A DNA stretch of 64,000 nt. Source: Lithobates sylvaticus (taxonomy: Eukaryota; Chordata; Amphibia; Anura; Ranidae). The notes beneath the pieces were generated by a model, which saw only the letters and a list, made by a program, of their open reading frames with translations, was not told where the DNA came from and searched no databases. Within the stretch, counting starts at the first letter, position 1. Each line of letters starts with the position of its first letter. The stretch spans positions 640,995,967 to 641,059,966 of the forward strand of contig CM053026.1 of the NCBI GenBank assembly GCA_028564925.1. The letters run 5' to 3'. A program made the translations under genes and the position numbers. Shown here one piece after another: positions 1 to 10,577 of this stretch.

Positions 1-830
1 TACCGGAAGTGTTGTGAGACTGGCGCAAATTTGCTATTTTATGCTCTAAACTTTTTTGCTTTATGAAAGGGTCCATTTGCTTTTATTAATAAATTCTCTA
101 AGTGTTATACATACTTCACTATTGGAGGCTTCTTTCTTTATCCCATCCCCAAACTATTGGCGAGTTTTTGTCCGCCGGACGGCGGCCGTCTTTAAGGGCT
201 TTAGGGAGCCGGTTGGATATTGGAATAAAGAACCAGCCAGCCTGGAGAGAGAGCGGAGGAGAGGAGCCCACACAGATCCCATTTAGGTGCCTATTGAAAG
301 GTGCTTTAAGGTGAGAGGCTTGTGAGCACAGTTACGGATTAGACCTCCCCCACTCATCACTCCCCCCATTCTAGAAGACCATTGATGTTACAGTTATTTC
401 TTTTACTATAGAGACTGTTCTACCATTCACGGACTCTGCTGATTATCCGGTCTTATATCAGAGTTTTTAATGGCAGTTTGACATTTGGACTTTATATCAC
501 TGTCATTCACATGATACAAGACCCCTTGATCTTTCATTCAGATCCATTTGCCATTTGCACATTTATCACATTCATTGTGTTTATTGAATAATCTTTGCAC
601 TTGTGATTATGTTGTGCACTATATTTTAGTTTCACCACCATTTTATGCTTGCTTATTGATTTATATATTTATTATTTGTGTAATATTATTATTATTTATT
701 AGCACTTGTGCACTATCATAATAATATTCATCATTTTAGTGCTTATTTATTTTAGCGCAAAATCACTACTGTTTTATAGGTCCTCTTTATACTCCTATAT
801 ACATGTATAGAGCCATGACAGGTCCACTTA
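1..830. other. AT-rich sequence, possible Penelope-like untranslated tail
   Basis: No convincing coding region. The last part (about 590-770) is an AT-rich run with repeated CACTTGTG and TTTTAGCGC-like words. It resembles, in the opposite orientation, the AT-rich block with AGCGCTAAA at 35085-35100, which lies beside Penelope-like coding fragments. The link is a resemblance only. Confidence 0.25.
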
Positions 831-1189
831 AGTTATCATGATATAAAATAATGGATGTGGGTGTATTTTGTTGGGCGTGATTTCTTTTTTTTTTTGGGAA
901 GGGTGGGGGCAGCATTTCATTCTTGGTACCAGGCAGCACAATGTCTTGGGCCAGCACTGCTTAGATTGGTGGTCATAAGCCTCAGAACTATATAAACACC
1001 ATCAAATGGATGGTCAATCACCCACAGTTCAAGGAACCCCTAACAACTTCTGCTTGAGAATGGCTGATTTAGGGATTACTGTAACGTATGTTTTACCACA
1101 ATGCATGCATTGGACTGAGGTTTCATTCATTTTGAATGGCTAACAAAACACACATACTGCAACACACAGGCTTTTTATCATACCTCAAT
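831..1189. other. Unassigned sequence
   Basis: I see no coding potential or recognisable repeat in this stretch. It ends at the left target-site copy of the hAT-like element that follows. Confidence 0.3.
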
Positions 1190-1559
1190 CATAGCTCCCA
1201 ACTGTCCCTGATTTCGAGGGACTGTCCCTGATTTGGAGCAATTTCCCTCTGTCCCTCTGCCCCCCTCATTTGTCCCTCATTTTGGTCTGATCCATATTGT
1301 TGCATATAAAATGCACTTTTTATCTTTCAAAAAGTGTTTCCAAGTGCTAAACCTTTCATCCAAATTCTAAATTGCTGCATTTGTATTTTTTTTAAAGCCA
1401 ATATAAAGGAATAGTAGTGGTCAAAGCTCTTGTGGATTTAATTAACCTTTTTTTTGGTTAATTCTTCTTTAACGGTGTGTGGCAGGGGGCGTGTCCTATG
1501 CCTACATACGTTTGCTAGTAGGTGTCCCTCATTCCCATCTCAAAATGTTGGGAGGTATG
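1190..1559. mobile_element. hAT-like non-autonomous DNA transposon
   Basis: The ends are short inverted repeats: CATAGCTCCCAAC on the left and GTTGGGAGGTATG on the right. CCTCAAT lies just outside both ends (1183-1189 and 1560-1566). That is a 7-bp match within what would be an 8-bp hAT target duplication with one changed base. There is no coding capacity, so movement would need a transposase from elsewhere. The superfamily is inferred from duplication length. Confidence 0.6.
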
Positions 1560-1587
1560 CCTCAATGCATAGATGTGAACACTCTAT

Positions 1588-1607
1588 GGGGGGGGGGGGG
1601 GGGGGGG
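1588..1607 (+). repeat. G20 homopolymer at a duplication boundary
   Basis: Twenty consecutive G residues end one base before sequence that recurs 4244 bp downstream. The left edge of the tandem duplication therefore sits at the end of this run. Confidence 0.9.
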
Positions 1608-1980
1608 TTACTAAACAGACAGAATCTGAAACAGTTGTGCATTATAACTGGAATTCAGTTGTACATAGGACATGAATGTATTGTGTTGAGTTGCATTGGG
1701 GAAAAAAAAGTTTTTGATTGGCTTCATCACTTGGAGGGTGTGGGTACTAAAGCCAGTGTAGCAGTGGGGGCGGGTCTATAAGCCAATCACAGTCAATCAT
1801 AGCACTGCCCCTACTTTTTGTGCTGTCCTTTAGTACTCTCCCCCTCACAGGCCTACACAAACAGCGTTTCCCCTATAGCTGCCTGTGACAAGCGCAGCTG
1901 TACGGAAGACACAGAAAGAGGAATGACTTCTGTTCTTCTCCCTGGATTTTCAAATTACTCAGGATACTGCAACTTCAGCT

Positions 1981-2290
1981 CAGAGGTCAGTAGTGAGGCA
2001 GAGTTCAGAGGTCAGTAGTAAGTGAGGTGGAGTTTAGGGGGCAGTAGTAAGTGAGGGGGAGGTCAGAGGTCAGTAGTAAGTGAGGTGGAGTTCAGGGGTC
2101 AGTAGTAAGTGAGGTGGAGTTCAGGGGTCAGTAGTAAGTGAGGTGGAGTTCAGGGGTCAGTAGTAAGTGAGGTGGAGTTCAGGGGTCAGTAGTAAGTGAG
2201 GCGGAGTTCAGGGGTCAGTATTAAGTGAGAGGGAGGTCAGTAGTAAGTAAGGGGGAGTTCAGAGGTCAGTAGTAAGTGAGGCGGAGTGCA
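1981..2290 (+). repeat. 29-bp minisatellite (copy A)
   Basis: About ten imperfect units built on GTCAGTAGTAAGTGAGG followed by TGGAGTTCAGGG, giving a 29-bp period. Units vary at a few positions and some are shortened. The homologous array in copy B is at about 6224-6562 and differs in unit order. Confidence 0.85.
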
Positions 2291-2304
2291 GATTTCAAGC
2301 TGTT

Positions 2305-2557
2305 TTTGATGTTAAAGGTGGCAATACACGGTATTCAGAACTGGGGTATGTCAACTTTTGATCAGGGTCATTTGGGTAGTTTCTGTTGGGATTATAATTT
2401 AAAAAGAGTACACACAGTTGATTGATAATAAATTGCTTCAGCCAGACACTAACCATGAGTGAAAGAAAAGTATTCGTGTTATTATTGATATTCTCTGAAA
2501 AATGGCCAAGAAATCCTAAATTCTGCCAGGGTATGTAAACTTATGAGCACAACTGTA
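2305..2557 (+). mobile_element. Tc1/mariner terminal fragment (copy A)
   Basis: The 3' end reads GGGTATGTAAACTTATGAGC then ACAACTGTA. This is the terminal sequence I associate with a Tc1-like family of fish and frogs. No transposase frame is left. The fragment contains the empty TTAA (2399-2402) that is occupied in copy B. Confidence 0.55.
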
Positions 2558-4126
2558 TATTGTTTAGCATCATGCAAAGCATGCAGATGTTTTACAGGAG
2601 ATATAAATTCTCTTTTCTCAAACATGATTTGTTCTGTCTGATGACAAGGCCACTTAGCTGAAATATTGAATGGTTGCAATCATTTTGGATTTTCATGCAT
2701 TCTTTCCACAACATTTTTTATGGATGGCATAGCAGAGTAATAATGGAAAGCTGCACACCATCAAATATATTTGTGCAGAAGGTTTTTAGTCTCTTATTTC
2801 AGAAAACCTCTTCTGAATATATATAATGCTTTAAAATACCCCTTCTTCTGAAAGGAGGAAAAAACAGCTTCTGTAGAGAAATGTTTCTTATATATTTAGA
2901 ATAAATTGGTTCCAGACATACAATTTTCCTGTAGCACTTTGTCTAAAATAGCTGTATCTCTTTTTCCTGCTTAGTATAGTGAAGTAATACAGCTAAAAGC
3001 TAGGAGTGAGCCTGGGTAGCAGATATTAGAAGCTCTGGTGTGGTCTATTTAACAGATACAAAATGCTTTATAGGTTCCTTAAGGAATGCATATATTCATA
3101 CTTATGTGTCATGGACCTTGGCTATCATAGGGTAGCTGGGCTGCATGCACATTCATGTTTAGTTACTCTCTGAATAGGAACTACATATTGTAGCACTACC
3201 CCCATAGAAGCCACTAGATAATATGGGTCCTCTGTTCTTTGCCTTGACCTTCTCAAGAGTCTCAGTCCCTCTGACACACCAGGTTGAGGGTACACATATA
3301 CAGTTTTACAGGAAATCACTGAAAGTAATACTTAGTACCCAATAGTAGTGTTATGTCAAAGAAAAGAGCCACCAATCCAGTACAGTAGTAAAGGTAAACC
3401 TAATATATATATTGTCACCCAATATAGGCAAGCATGAAATGAATTAACAATGGTAATAACACAATTTAGCATACAAAATGATTACCCGTAAAGACTAGGC
3501 ATAAGATAACATATGGCATCCAGATCAACATAAACAGTAACAAGGCCACCTAAAGTGAAGCATTGAGCAGTAATAAAGTTTAATAATAATAAGTAATAAA
3601 GTACTTGAACTATACTGGTAGCGCAGTGATGCTAGTCTTATACCGACTGGGTATGCACTGTCCAAAAGAAAAGGGGATTGGTTGTGGAGGGGGGCAGGGG
3701 AACAAGGGTGCTTGCAAAATAATTATTACAGGAAGGGCATGTCTTTGAGATGTTCTTCTGCTGGCTATCGTTGGGGCCCTTTAAGAGCGCCAGTGCACAA
3801 CAGTCCTAGTTAAGCTGCAAGCATCATAGGTACAATATAGTCTTACAAACATGCAAGGGTGGATGTGGTTAGGAAGCAGTAAAAGTTTTGTTTATTATTT
3901 TCTAACGAACTCCAAATTTTCAGAACAATTTGAATTCAGATCAGTCTTAAAACGATCGACCAATTAGAATTCTGTGTGAAGAACCTTATCCAAGCATGCA
4001 GCCCAGTAGTATACACACAAAGCAGCACCGCTCTAACTGTGAGAACCTCTGTTTATAGTAGTTGATTACTGGTACCTCTACACCAGGTGCTCAGGTCCGG
4101 ACGACCTCACACTCGTCACCAACACA
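2558..4126. other. Unassigned sequence inside copy A
   Basis: Matched nearly base for base in copy B (7701-9690, apart from the Harbinger-type insertion). It contains only short frames with no recognisable protein similarity. The TTA at 3638-3640 is the empty target of that insertion. Confidence 0.4.
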
Positions 4127-4276
4127 GGATAACGATATATAGAAAGAACCTGCACTCTGAAATCCATTTAATTTCTTTATTCGATAATCACCTGGTGATT
4201 ATCATACTTCGTGATTATCAAATAAGGAAATTGCATGGATTCCAGAGTGCGGGTTCTTTCTATATATCATTATCCC
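4127..4276. repeat. Long imperfect palindrome (copy A)
   Basis: The arm beginning GATATATAGAAAGAACC near 4130 is repeated in inverse form ending near 4274 (GGGTTCTTTCTATATATC). The centre is near CACCTGGTG at 4190. The two arms could fold into a long hairpin. The same structure sits in copy B at about 9690-9836. Confidence 0.75.
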
Positions 4277-4289
4277 ATGCAGCCCAGCA

Positions 4290-4800
4290 GATCAGGAAAG
4301 GGTGGGGGGACAAGCAAGTTCTCCCCCTCCTGAACCATGAGGCCACAAACCCTCAACATAGTGGGTGTGATTTGGGCCACCTCAAAGCACCTTGTCCCTA
4401 TGTTGATGGGGACAAGGGCCTCTTTCCCACAACCCTGGGCGGTGGTTGTGGGGGTCTCCGGGCAGGGGGCTTATTGAAATCTGGAAGCCCCCTTTAATAA
4501 GGGAGCCCCCAGATCCTGCCCCCCTATGTGAATGGGTATCAGGCACATTGTACCCTTACTCATTCACCAAAAAAGTGTAAAAATCAGTAAAGGCATAACA
4601 CGAGTTTTTGAAAAGGCATTTATTATTAAAAAAAAAAAAAATGTTCCCTGGTGTAGATTCAACATCAATCACGTTGCCCTCCACACCGCTAAACTGAAAA
4701 AAGAAAAAAAACTCTGGTTCTTGTCGAAGGCTCCCGCCGTTTTCCTGACAAAAGAAAAAGGGGGGGTGGGGGGTGTCCCTTCCCTCCAATCAGCTCTCAG
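4290..4800 (-). repeat. GC-rich interspersed repeat fragment (copy A)
   Basis: Read on the minus strand it has the same ordered modules as 36080-36560 on the plus strand: an A/T-rich start with AATAAA, a segment on a ~20-bp theme of AAAGGGGGCTT and CCACAACCACC, and a segment rich in CAAGGTGCTTTG. Family unknown to me. Only part of the longer unit at 35890-36766 is present. Confidence 0.55.
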
Positions 4801-5019
4801 AACTCTCCTCACTGAGCTCTGCAGTGTGTAATTTCAACTCTCTGACCCCTGCTTTCTGACAACTCAGATAAGCTTTAAACAATTTTGGACTTTGAATAGA
4901 TGTAGAGAAGAGAATACTGAAGAAAAACAGGTACAACTTATGTGGACAATTTGTTTCATCTCTGTGTATCACCTAAGGATAGTCACTTCACTGGTTATAT
5001 GTGAGGGTTTACGACCATT

Positions 5020-5676
5020 TTAACCACTTAAGGACCGAGCCTCTTTCTGAGATTTGTTGTTTTTTTTTTTTGCTAGAAAATTACTTAGAACCCCCAAACA
5101 TTATAAATTTTTTTCTAGCACCCTAGAGAATAAAATGGTGGTCATTGCAATACTTTCTGTCACACCGTATTTGCGCAGCGCTCTTACAAGCGCACTTTTT
5201 TTGGAAAAAATACACTTTTTTTAATAAAAAAATAAGACAACAGTAAAGATAGCCCAATTTTTTTTTATATTGTGAAATATAATGTTACGTAGAGTAAATT
5301 GATACCCAACATGTCATGCTTCAAATTTGCACCCGCTCGTGGAATGGCGACAAACTTTTAACCTTAAAAATCTCCATAGGCGACGTTTTAAAAAATTCTA
5401 CAGATTGCATGTTTTTAGTTACAGAGGAGGTCTAGGGCTAGAATGATTGCTCTCATTCTACCGATCATGGTGATACCTCACATGTGTGGTTTAAACACCG
5501 TTTTCATATGCAGGCGCTACTCAGGTATGCTTTCGCTTTTGCACGAGAGCTCTTATTTATTTTACCTTTTATTTTTTATTTTTACACAGTTTTCTTTTAA
5601 AAAAATGTCCACTTTTGTTCTTATTACAAGGAATGTAGACATCCCTTGTAATAGAAAAAAAGCATGACTGGACCTC
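5020..5676 (+). mobile_element. piggyBac-like TTAA element, 5' part (copy A)
   Basis: Begins TTAACCACTTAAGGACCGAG, identical to the left end of the longer element at 10578. It runs to the inner TTAA insertion and never reaches its own right end, because the tandem-duplication junction cuts the nested element at 5850. Confidence 0.75.
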
Positions 5677-5850
5677 TTAAAGTGGTGTTACCACCAAAAA
5701 AAAAAAAAATTGCTTAAAAATCCTAAAAAAAATAAAAAAAAATAATTGAAAAAAAAAATGTTTTAGTCACCTCTAAATGCCTGTTGCTAGGGGGTCCCTC
5801 GTAGTTTGCCACCTTCAGTGCACGGGGACACTGACATCACTTCCCCTCGG
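5675..5850 (+). mobile_element. Inner TTAA element, 5' part, cut by duplication junction
   Basis: Starts TTAAAGTGGTGTTACCACC, the same left end as 11233. It stops at CACTTCCCCTCGG, where copy B begins. The right half exists only after copy B (11401-11686). Confidence 0.75.
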
Positions 5851-6223
5851 CTTACTAAACAGACAGAATCTAAAACAGTTGTGCATTATAACTGGAATTC
5901 AGTTGTACATAGGACATGAATGTATTGTGATGAGTTGCATTGGAAAAAATTGTTTTTGTTTGGCTTCATCACTTGGAGGGTGTGGGTGCTAAAGCCAGTG
6001 TGGCAGTGGGGGTGGGTCTATAAGCCAATCACAGTCAATCATAGCACTGCCCCTACTTTTTGTGCTGTTCTCTAGTACTCTCCCCCTCACAGGCATACAC
6101 AAACAGTGTTTCCCCCCATAGCTGCCTGTGACAAGCGCAGCTGTAGGGAAGACACAGAAAGAGGAATGACTTCTGTTCTTCTCCCTGGATTTTCAAATTA
6201 CTCAGGATACTGCAACTTCAGCT

Positions 6224-6562
6224 CAGAGGTCAGTAGTGAGGCAGAGTTCAGAGGTCAGTAGTAAGTGAGGTGGAGTTTAGGGGTCAGTAGTAAGTGAGGG
6301 GGAGTTCAGAGGTCAGTAGTAAGTGAGGCGGCATTCAGAGGTCAGTAGTAAGTGAGGTGGAGTTCAGCGGTCAGTAGTAAGTGAGGTGGAGTTCAGAGGT
6401 CAGTAGTAAGTGAGGTGGAGTTCAAAGGTCAGTAGTAAGTGAGGTGGAGTTCAGAGGTCAGTAGTAAGTGAGGCGGAGTTCAGGGGTCAGTATTAAGTGA
6501 GAGGGAGGTCAGTAGTAAGTAAGGGGGAGTTCAGAGGTCAGAAGTAAGTGAGGCGGAGTGCA
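6224..6562 (+). repeat. 29-bp minisatellite (copy B)
   Basis: About eleven units of the same 29-bp theme as the array at 1981-2290. More units here read TTCAGAGGTCAG than TTCAGGGGTCAG, so the two arrays have diverged or been homogenised separately. Confidence 0.85.
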
Positions 6563-6569
6563 GATTTCA

Positions 6570-7700
6570 AGCTGTTTTTGATGTTAAAGGTGGCAATACA
6601 CGGTATTGAGAACTGGGGTATGTCAACTTTTGATCAGGGTCATTTGGGTAGTTTCTGTTGCCATTATGATTTAACCGCTTCAATACCCACCCATAGTCAT
6701 ATGACGCCCACAAGGTGGATCTCCCATCCTGGGTAGGCGTCATATGATGTCCTCCCATTCACGGGCACCTAGGGGTCGTGATGTCCGCCGGGCACCCGCG
6801 ATTGCCCGGGAAAACAACAGGACCGTGGAGCTGTGTGTGTAAACACACAGCTCCACGTCCTGTCAGTGGAGAGGAGACTGATGGTGTGTTCCCAGTACAG
6901 AGGAACACTGATCGGTCTCCTCCCCTTGTGAGTCCCCTCCCCCACAGTTAGAATCACTCACATAGGGAACATATTAACCCCTGCAGCGCCCCCTAGTGTT
7001 AACCACCTTCCCTGCCAGTCACATTTACTCAGTAATCAGTGCAATTTTATAGCAACGATCGCTGTGTAAATGTGAATGGGCCCAAAAATGTGTCAAAAGT
7101 GTCCGAAGTGTCCGCTGCAATATCGCAGTCCCGAAAAAAAAAAAATGGAGATCGCCGCCATTACTAGTAAAAAAAAAAAAAAATGCAATAAATCCCCTAT
7201 TTTGTAGATGCTATAACTTTTTCGCAAACCAATCTATATACGCTTATTGCAATTTTTTTACCAAAAATATGTAGAAGAATACATATCGGCCTAAACTGAG
7301 TAAAAAATTGCTCTTCTTTTGTTTATAGCGCAAAAAATAAAAAACGCAGAGGTGATCAAATACCACCAAAAGAAAGCTCTATTTGTGGGAAAAAAAAAGG
7401 ACGTCAATTTTGTTTGGGTGCAACGTCGCACGACTGCGCAATTGTCAGTTAAAGCAACACAGTGCCGAATCGCAAAAAGTGCTCTGGTAAGGAAGGGGGT
7501 AAAATCGTCCAGGGCTGAAGTGGTTAAAAAGAGTAAACACGGTTTATTTTTTTTTAAACACAGATTGATAATAAATGGCTTCAGCCAAACGCTAATCATG
7601 AGTGAAAGAAAAGTATTTTTGTTATCATTGATATTCTCTGAAAAATGGCCAAGAAATCCTAAATTCTGCCAGGGTATGTAAACTTTTGAGCACAACTGTA
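6570..7700 (+). mobile_element. Tc1/mariner terminal fragment interrupted by a TTAA element (copy B)
   Basis: Same Tc1-like terminal fragment as 2305-2557, split at a TTAA by the element at 6671-7528. It ends GGGTATGTAAACTTTTGAGC followed by ACAACTGTA. There is no coding capacity. Confidence 0.6.
6671..7528 (+). mobile_element. piggyBac-like non-autonomous element with TTAA target duplication
   Basis: The left end is TTAACCGCTTCAATACCC and the right end is CCAGGGCTGAAGTGGTTAA. TTAA lies at both edges (6671-6674 and 7525-7528) and is single at the matching site of copy A. The interior includes the family words AAAGAAAGCTCTATTTGTGG and GTCAGTTAAAGCAACAC, also seen at 29821, 37502 and 47590. 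Small open frames here are chance. The superfamily is inferred from the exact TTAA duplication. Confidence 0.85.
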
Positions 7701-9689
7701 TATTGTTTAGCATCATGCAAAGCATGCAGATGTTTTACAGGAGATATAAATTCTCTTTTCTCAAACATGATTTGTTCTGTCTGATGACAAGGCCACTTAG
7801 CTGAAATATTGAATGGTTGCAATCATTTTGGATTTTCATGCATTCTTTCCACAACATTTTTTATGGATGGCATAGCAGAGTAATAATGGAAAGCTGCACA
7901 CCATCAAATATATTTGTGCAGAAGGTTTTTAGTCTCTTATTTCAGAAAACCTCTTCTGAATATATATAATGCTTTAAAATACCCCTTCTTCTGAAAGGAG
8001 GAAAAAACAGCTTCTGTAGAGAAATGTTTCTTATATATTTAGAATAAATTGGTTCCAGACATACAATTTTCCTGTAGCACTTTGTCTAAAATAGCTGTAT
8101 CTCTTTTTCCTGCTTAGTATAGTGAAGTAATACAGCTAAAAGCTAGGAGTGAGCCTGGGTAGCAGATATTAGAAGCTCTGGTGTGGTCTATTTAACAGAT
8201 ACAAAATGCTTTATAGGTTCCTTAAGGAATGCATATATTCATACTTATGTGACATGGACCTTGGCTATCATAGGGTAGCTGGGCTGCATGCACATTCATG
8301 TTTAGTTACTCTCTGAATAGGAACTACATATTGTAGCACTACCCCCATAGAAGCCACTAGATAATATGGGTCCTCTGTTCTTTGCCTTGACCTTCTCAAG
8401 AGTCTCAGTCCCTCTGACACACCAGGTTGAGGGTACAAATATACAGTTTCACAGGAAATCACTGAAAGTAATACTTAGTACCCAATAGTAGTGTTATGTC
8501 AAAGAAAAGAGCCACCAATCCAGTACAGTAGTAAAGGTAAACCTAATATATATATTGTCACCCAATATAGGCAAGCATGAAATGAATTAACAATGGTAAT
8601 AACACAATTTAGCATACAAAATGATTACCCGTAAAGACTAGGCATAAGATAACATATGGCATCCAGATCAACATAAACAGTAACAAGGCCACCTAAAGTG
8701 AAGCATTGAGCAGTAATAAAGTTTAATAATAATAAGTAATAAAGTGCTTGAACTATACTGGTAGTGCAGTGATGCTAGTCTTAAGGCCCGTACACACGAT
8801 CGTACTTTTTGACAACCAACATGCAAATTAGTTGTTTTGGACCAACATCCGACCGTGTGTACGCTCCATCGGACCAACTTTTTTCAGGTTTCATCGGACT
8901 TTTGTTGGCTGTGCGAACGGACCAACTTTCTGCCAACAAAAGTCCGATGGACCAAAGTCCGACCGTGTGTACACAAAACCAACGGACTTTTGTACAAAAC
9001 CAATGCAGAACCAATGCAAAAGATCAGACAACAATACAGAAGTTGACCAAAGGTGGCGGTAAAGAGCAGAAAAACCAAGTGATTTGGTGAAAGTTGGCTG
9101 AAAAAGTCCTGCCGTGTGTATGCAATACCAACTTGGGGCCAACGACCTTTGGACAAAAATCCACGGGAAAGTTGGTCCACGGTCCGATCGTGTGTATGAG
9201 GCTTTATACCGACTGGGTATGCACTGTCCAAAAGAAAAGGGAATTGGTTGTGGAGGGGGGCAGGTGAACAAGGGTGCTTGCAAAATAATTATTACAGGAA
9301 GGGCAGTTCTTTGAGATGTTCTTCTGCTGGCTATCGTTGGGGCCCTTTAAGAGTGCCAGGCACAACAGTCCTAGTTAAGCTGCAAGCATCATAGGTACAA
9401 TATAGTCTTACAAACATGCAAGGGTGGATGTGGTTAGGATGCAGTAAAAGTTTTGTTTATTATTTTCTAACGAACTCCAAATTTTCAGAACAATTTGAAT
9501 TCAGATCTGTCTTAAAACGATCGACCAATTAGAATTCTGTGTGAAGAACCTTATCCAAGCATGCAGCCCAGTAGTATACACACAAAGCAGCACCGCTCTA
9601 ACTGTGAGAACCTCTGTTTATAGTAGTTGATTACTGGTACCTCTACACCAGGTGCTCAGGTCCGGACGACCTCACACTCGTCACCAACA
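7701..9689. other. Unassigned sequence inside copy B
   Basis: Counterpart of 2558-4126, interrupted only by the Harbinger-type element at 8784-9203. No gene recognised. Confidence 0.4.
8784..9203. mobile_element. PIF/Harbinger-type non-autonomous element with TTA target duplication
   Basis: The left end AGGCCCGTACACACGATCG pairs with the right end CGATCGTGTGTATGAGGCT. TTA flanks both sides (8781-8783 and 9204-9206), while copy A has one TTA at 3638-3640. A 3-bp TWA duplication is typical of PIF/Harbinger elements. The interior is rich in TTGG and CCAA words and in GTCCGACCGTGTGTA-type repeats. No transposase. Confidence 0.85.
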
Positions 9690-9836
9690 CAGGATATCGA
9701 TATATAGAAAGAACCTGCACAATCCATTTAATTTCTTTATTCGATAATCACCTGGTGATTATCATACTTCGTGATTATCAAATAAGGAAATTGCATGGAT
9801 TCCAGAGTGCGGGTTCTTTCTATATATCATTATCCC
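9690..9836. repeat. Long imperfect palindrome (copy B)
   Basis: Same fold-back structure as 4127-4276. Here a few bases of the left arm (CTCTGA after CCTGCA) are missing. Confidence 0.75.
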
Positions 9837-9841
9837 ATGCG

Positions 9842-10350
9842 CCCAGCAGATCAGGAAAGGGTGGGGGGACAAGCAAGTTCTCCCCCTCCTGAACCATGAG
9901 GCCACAAACCCTCAACATAGTGGGTGTGATTTGGGCCACCTCAAAGCACCTTGTCGCTATGTTGATGGGGACAAGGGCCTCTTTCCCACAACCCTGGGCG
10001 GTGGTTGTGGGTTTCTCTGGGCAGGGGGCTTATTGAAATCTGGAAGCCCCCTTTAATAAGGGAGCCCCCAGATCCTGCCCCCCTATGTGAATGGGTATCA
10101 GGCACATTGTACCCTTACTCATTCACCAAAAAAGTGTAAAAATCAGTAAAGGCATAACACGAGTTTTTGAAAAGGCATTTATTATTAAAAAAAAAAAAAA
10201 TGTTCCCTGGTGTAGATTCAACATCAATTACGTTGCCCTCCACACCGCTAAACTGAAAAAAGAAAAAAAACTCTGGTTCTTGTCGAAGGCTCCCGCCGTT
10301 TTCCTGACAAAAGAAAAAGGGGGGTGGGGGGTGTCCCTTCCCTCCAATCA
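9842..10350 (-). repeat. GC-rich interspersed repeat fragment (copy B)
   Basis: Counterpart of 4290-4800 with small differences, for example one G fewer in the run near 10320. Related to the units at 35890-36766 and 62840-64000. Confidence 0.55.
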
Positions 10351-10577
10351 GCTCTCAGAACTCTCCTCACTGAGCTCTGCAGTGTGTAATTTCAACTCTC
10401 TGACCCCTGCTTTCTGACAACTCAGATAAGCTTTAAACAATTTTGGACTTTGAATAGATGTAGAGAAGAGAATACTGAAGAAAAACAGGTACAACTTATG
10501 TGGACAATTTGTTTCATCTCTGTGTATCACCTAAGGATAGTCACTTCACTGGTTATATGTGAGGGTTTACGACCATT

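Larger units (their letters stand above)
1608..5850 (+). repeat. Tandem segmental duplication, copy A (4.24 kb)
   Basis: The segment starts with TTACTAAACAGACAGAATCT and ends with CACTTCCCCTCGG. The same content in the same order recurs at 5852-11400 with few differences. Copy A holds the empty sites of two insertions seen only in copy B: a single TTAA at 2399-2402 and a single TTA at 3638-3640. Contents in order are a 29-bp minisatellite, a Tc1 terminal fragment, unassigned DNA, a palindrome, a GC-rich repeat and the 5' part of a nested pair of TTAA elements. Confidence 0.9.

Noticed and set aside
1981-6562. Regularly spaced repeats that could recall a CRISPR array.
   Set aside because: The units are contiguous 29-bp tandem repeats without unique spacers, in a vertebrate genome with no cas-like genes.
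7291-7725. Minus-strand 144-codon frame and plus-strand 120-codon frame in copy B.
   Set aside because: Both cross the border between a TTAA element and the Tc1 fragment. The same sequence in other family copies is not open in the same way.
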